A stretch of DNA of 64,000 nt from Temnothorax longispinosus (lineage: Eukaryota; Arthropoda; Insecta; Hymenoptera; Formicidae). This document shows, in pieces, positions 63,470 through 64,000 of this stretch (the stretch's first letter is position 1; the number at the start of each line of letters is the position of its first letter). The position numbers were made by a program, and so were the translations under genes. A model generated the notes under the pieces. That model made no database searches, was not told the DNA's origin, and saw nothing but the letters and a program-made list of their open reading frames with translations. The stretch is taken from contig NC_092363.1 in the NCBI RefSeq assembly GCF_030848805.1, positions 7,192,001 to 7,256,000 of the forward strand. Reading direction: 5' to 3'.

Positions 63470-63709
63470 GAAAAAAGACATGTCATTTGAAATAAATTGC
63501 ATCATTGACATTTTAATTTTTAATACGAGATAATTCTTCCACCTACGCTTCGTAAAGCGCAGATTTTATTTCTTATTAGGAAGATCATAACGGGGGAAAA
63601 GACATTTCATTTTTATTGAAATGAATTGCGTTATAAACGTTTTAATTTTTTATACGAGATAATATTCTTCAACCTACGCTTCATAAGTTTTGTTTCTTAT
63701 TAGGAAGAA
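63470..63709. repeat. Imperfect tandem duplication, two units of about 115 bp
   Basis: Unit 1 (about 63470-63584) and unit 2 (about 63595-63709) share, in order, AAAGACAT.TCATTT, GAAAT.AATTGC, ATTTT.TACGAGATAAT, TTC.ACCTACGCTTC.TAA and TTTCTTATTAGGAAGA. They differ by point changes and small indels. This is AT-rich non-coding DNA just upstream of the last exon. Confidence 0.8.
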
Positions 63710-63880
63710 TTGTACTTTGAATTTACTTTAATTACTGCTCGTTATATCTGTCTCTTATTTATTTATTTACAAAAATTTTAAGCGGGATAGAAAGGCCAGA
63801 TAAAATAGGTAGCGAAAAACGTTAGAACTCCACACTCCTCACTGTATAATTTTTACGTAAACGCGCCCTTCCTGCCGCAG

Positions 63881-64000
63881 GATGCCGAAAAGTCAGAGCT
63901 AAAAGATCCCGTGGCCAACAGCTTAGTAAAATCCACGCTCAGCTCGCCGACTTCCGTCGATCATCATCCGGTCACGAAAAACACGGGTGGTATCCTGCCA
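63881..64000 (+). CDS. Partial exon of an unidentified gene, cut by the window end
   Basis: A good acceptor (CCCTTCCTGCCGCAG) is followed by 120 bp that stay open to the window edge in the frame GAT GCC GAA. The frame encodes a polar, Ser/Lys/Asp-rich segment (DAEKSELKDPVANSLVKSTL and then SSPTSVDHHPVTKNTGG). Phase is inferred from the open frame. The composition looks like a disordered region of a regulatory or cytoskeletal protein, but I recognise no domain and assign no function. Confidence 0.45.

Larger units (their letters stand above)
56100..63880. other. Intergenic or intronic stretch, no gene seen
   Basis: About 7.8 kb. CpG-rich patches (about 56.1-56.4, 57.7-58.4, 59.8-60.2 and 62.2-63.0 kb) open many overlapping frames, none with a recognisable domain. 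It also holds a 147-bp foldback element, a pair of palindromes near 58.4 kb and a tandem duplication near 63.5-63.7 kb. It may include introns or the promoter of the plus-strand gene entering at the right edge. Confidence 0.5.

Overview
This is a eukaryotic, AT-rich, intron-rich nuclear window, best read as an insect genome. Hymenoptera (ant, bee or wasp) is most likely, for three reasons: a tandem pair of secreted reprolysin metalloproteinases of the type usually annotated as 'venom metalloproteinase / ADAMTS-like' in that order; an intact HOP2 gene, which Drosophila lacks; and a BTB plus pipsqueak-HTH regulator. Everything was read by eye. Splice sites were assigned from GT/AG signals, reading-phase agreement and comparison of the two paralogues. 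No database search was run.

Layout. 1-10.46 kb: no convincing gene; microsatellites, a short direct repeat and one doubtful minus-strand coding remnant. 10.50-27.74 kb (+): metalloproteinase gene A, with 16 exon positions. Position nine is present as two alternative copies, 9A and 9B, about 2 kb apart. 30.05-33.93 kb (+): metalloproteinase gene B, 14 exons, a compact tandem paralogue. 35.05-35.73 kb (-): HOP2/PSMC3IP, a meiotic recombination factor, 2 exons. 37.01-38.88 kb (+): NDUFA9, a complex I subunit, 7 exons, divergent from HOP2. 38.9-42.4 kb: no gene seen. 42.37-44.87 kb (-): leucine-rich-repeat surface protein, 3 coding exons including a six-codon start exon. 50.45-52.65 kb (-): BTB/POZ-pipsqueak transcription factor, 2 coding exons, with a probable leader exon near 55.7 kb. 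56-63.9 kb: no gene seen, but CpG-rich stretches, a foldback element and repeats. 63.88 kb to the end (+): start of an exon of a further, unidentified gene.

The two metalloproteinases are clearly one duplicated unit. Signal peptide, propeptide, zinc-catalytic domain and ADAMTS-type cysteine-rich segment are split by introns at the same phases, with many identical exon lengths. Their C-termini differ completely: a Ser/Thr-rich linker plus PLAC-like cysteine module in A, and a short cationic amphipathic tail in B. The other genes are unrelated housekeeping, meiotic or developmental genes. Apart from the protease pair, nothing suggests functional clustering.

The most unusual observation is the pair of homologous, phase-incompatible exons 9A/9B inside the catalytic domain of gene A. 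They predict mutually exclusive splicing of a loop just before the zinc-binding helix. Several short foldback (MITE-like) elements sit in introns and intergenic DNA, and no transposon coding sequence was recognised.
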